Assembly: GCA_965224285.1 (NCBI GenBank) | Contig: OZ245043.1 | Coordinates: 2,604,001-2,668,000 of the forward strand | DNA length: 64,000 nucleotides | Direction of reading: 5' to 3' | From: JAJCYK01 sp965224285 | GTDB lineage: Bacteria; Bacteroidota; Bacteroidia; Cytophagales; Cyclobacteriaceae | Shown: positions 63,191-64,000 of the stretch, in pieces | Numbering within the stretch: the first letter of the stretch is position 1 | Layout: each line of letters opens with the position of its first letter | Notes under the pieces: generated by a model | What the model saw: only the letters and a program-made list of their open reading frames with translations | Database searches by the model: none | Told to the model about the DNA's origin: nothing | Program-made: the position numbers and the translations under genes

Positions 63191-63898
63191 TTATGACATG
63201 GGAACTTCAATAGCTAATACTTGGCTATCTTCCCCGGCCTTTAACTCTATCGAGTCAAACTCCCATAGGCCTATGGCGTCCCGGGCATCTAAAGTATGCT
63301 CCCCCACTTCAATTTTTCCTTCAAGTACAAAGAGATAAACACCATTGCCTGGAATATTGACCTCATAGGACAAGGTGCTTCCCAATTCAAGATCCGTTCT
63401 ACTTATGAAAGCCTTTTGATTTATCGGCACCCCTGTCTTCTCTGAGGGCGATACCAGGACTTGCCATTGGTTAATCCTGTCTTGGGCTGAAAAGGTTTTT
63501 TGATGATATCTGGGTGGAATATCTTGCTGCTCTGGAAAGATCCAAAGCTGTAGAAAATTAACCCATTCCTCTTTACTGTGATTGAATTCTGAGTGTCTAA
63601 CCCCGGTTCCGGCAGACATGACCTGAACATCACCTGCATTTATTACCGAAGAATTACCCATATCATCCCGGTGTATCAGAGCTCCGCTAAGTGGGATGGA
63701 GATAATTTCCATATTATCATGGGGATGGGTGCCAAAGCCCCTGGCCGGGGCCACCTTATCATCATTCAATACCCTTAGTAATCCGAAATTCATTTTCTGA
63801 GGGTCATAGTATTGGGCGAAGCTAAAAGAGTGGCTGCTTTCCAACCAACCATGTGAACCACTACCTCGACTGCTGGATGGGTGTAATACGTAATTCAT
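63191..63898 (-). CDS. Pirin-family (YhhW-like) bicupin protein
   Basis: A 235-residue bicupin. The metal ligands are visible in GFGTHPHDNMEII (two His) and GTGVRHSEFNHS (His and Glu). WLESSHSFSFAQYYDP, LLRVLNDDKVAPARGFG and PLSGALIHRDDMG are strong YhhW/pirin signatures. E. coli YhhW oxidises quercetin in vitro, but the physiological role of bacterial pirins varies. It stands alone. A 14-bp palindrome lies 30 bp upstream of its start, suggesting repressor control. Confidence 0.93.
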   Translation of the reverse strand: MNYVLHPSSSRGSGSHGWLESSHSFSFAQYYDPQKMNFGLLRVLNDDKVAPARGFGTHPHDNMEIISIPLSGALIHRDDMGNSSVINAGDVQVMSAGTGVRHSEFNHSKEEWVNFLQLWIFPEQQDIPPRYHQKTFSAQDRINQWQVLVSPSEKTGVPINQKAFISRTDLELGSTLSYEVNIPGNGVYLFVLEGKIEVGEHTLDARDAIGLWEFDSIELKAGEDSQVLAIEVPMS

Positions 63899-63927
63899 AA
63901 GAATAAATTATATATGTTGTTACATTA

Positions 63928-63941
63928 TATGTTTAAACATA
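63928..63941. promoter_or_regulatory. 14-bp palindrome upstream of the pirin gene
   Basis: TATGTTTAAACATA is a perfect palindrome 30 bp from the pirin start, in very AT-rich sequence. It is a likely operator for a dimeric regulator, whose gene would lie beyond the right edge if local. Confidence 0.45.
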
Positions 63942-64000
63942 AATACGTAGACTTTATATAAAATGTTTTGATGAATAGCTTGTCAAGATAAGGCGCCGTT

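Noticed and set aside
63942..64000. Start of a new gene at the right edge
   Set aside because: The ATGs present (for example at 63963 and 63972) meet stop codons within a few codons.

Overview
The window is a densely packed chromosomal segment of a Bacteroidota bacterium, most likely a Cytophagales-type (Cyclobacteriaceae/Flammeovirgaceae-like) organism. This rests on a C-terminal type IX secretion (T9SS) sorting domain on a giant repeat protein, promoters of the Bacteroidota form TTTG-N19/20-TANNTTTG in front of three tRNAs and several genes, little use of Shine-Dalgarno sequences, an alpha/beta-fused 2-oxoacid dehydrogenase E1, a long NusB, a DUF4293 protein, and the gene order nusB-ytxH-(idh)-DUF1573-yajC-ybbR-coaE. 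The taxon is inferred, not proven.

Layout. 1-8.1 kb: mnmD (partial)/ispF/M16 peptidase (minus), fused E1, a secreted strongly basic repeat protein overlapping a YtxJ-like thioredoxin-fold protein, an OsmC protein, an outer-membrane-type protein and lipA. 8.1-18.2 kb: a MORN protein, a PLP decarboxylase, gcvP, an M28 peptidase, a DEAD-box helicase, dihydroorotase, tRNA-His and a ribosome hibernation factor. 18.3-24.6 kb: a minus-strand run from amino-acid dehydrogenase to coaE. 24.6-29.6 kb: two ABC exporter half-transporters on opposite strands whose ATP-site motifs are degenerate in a complementary way, and truA. 29.6-41.4 kb: DUF4293, two TerB paralogues, htpG, mtnA, lpdA, fabG, a VWA membrane protein and PBP1A.

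41.4-51.8 kb is the most distinctive block. It is a minus-strand operon of a small secreted protein with a Kre9/KNH-like domain, a cell-surface protein of about 2,684 residues with 18 tandem 97-residue Ig-like repeats (split in this sequence by one missing base), a secreted caspase-fold protein that has lost both catalytic residues, and a small beta-barrel-like protein. 52-57.7 kb carries clpC, a WbqC protein, mltG, a YbgC thioesterase and a BrkB-type membrane protein.

57.8-58.7 kb holds tRNA-Ser(TGA) followed by a 172-173 bp tandem array. Each unit repeats the last 16 bases of the tRNA gene and an intrinsic terminator. 58.7-62.8 kb is a complete Anbu operon (proteasome-like Anbu, transglutaminase-like, alpha-E and circularly permuted ATP-grasp proteins). 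Its alpha-E gene is split by a frameshift exactly at an A AAA AAG heptamer. The window ends with tRNA-Leu(CAG) and a pirin gene behind a 14-bp palindrome.

Caution: the two interrupted genes each differ from an intact frame by one base, one in a near-identical repeat and one in a homopolymer. Sequencing or assembly error must be excluded before biological readings are accepted.
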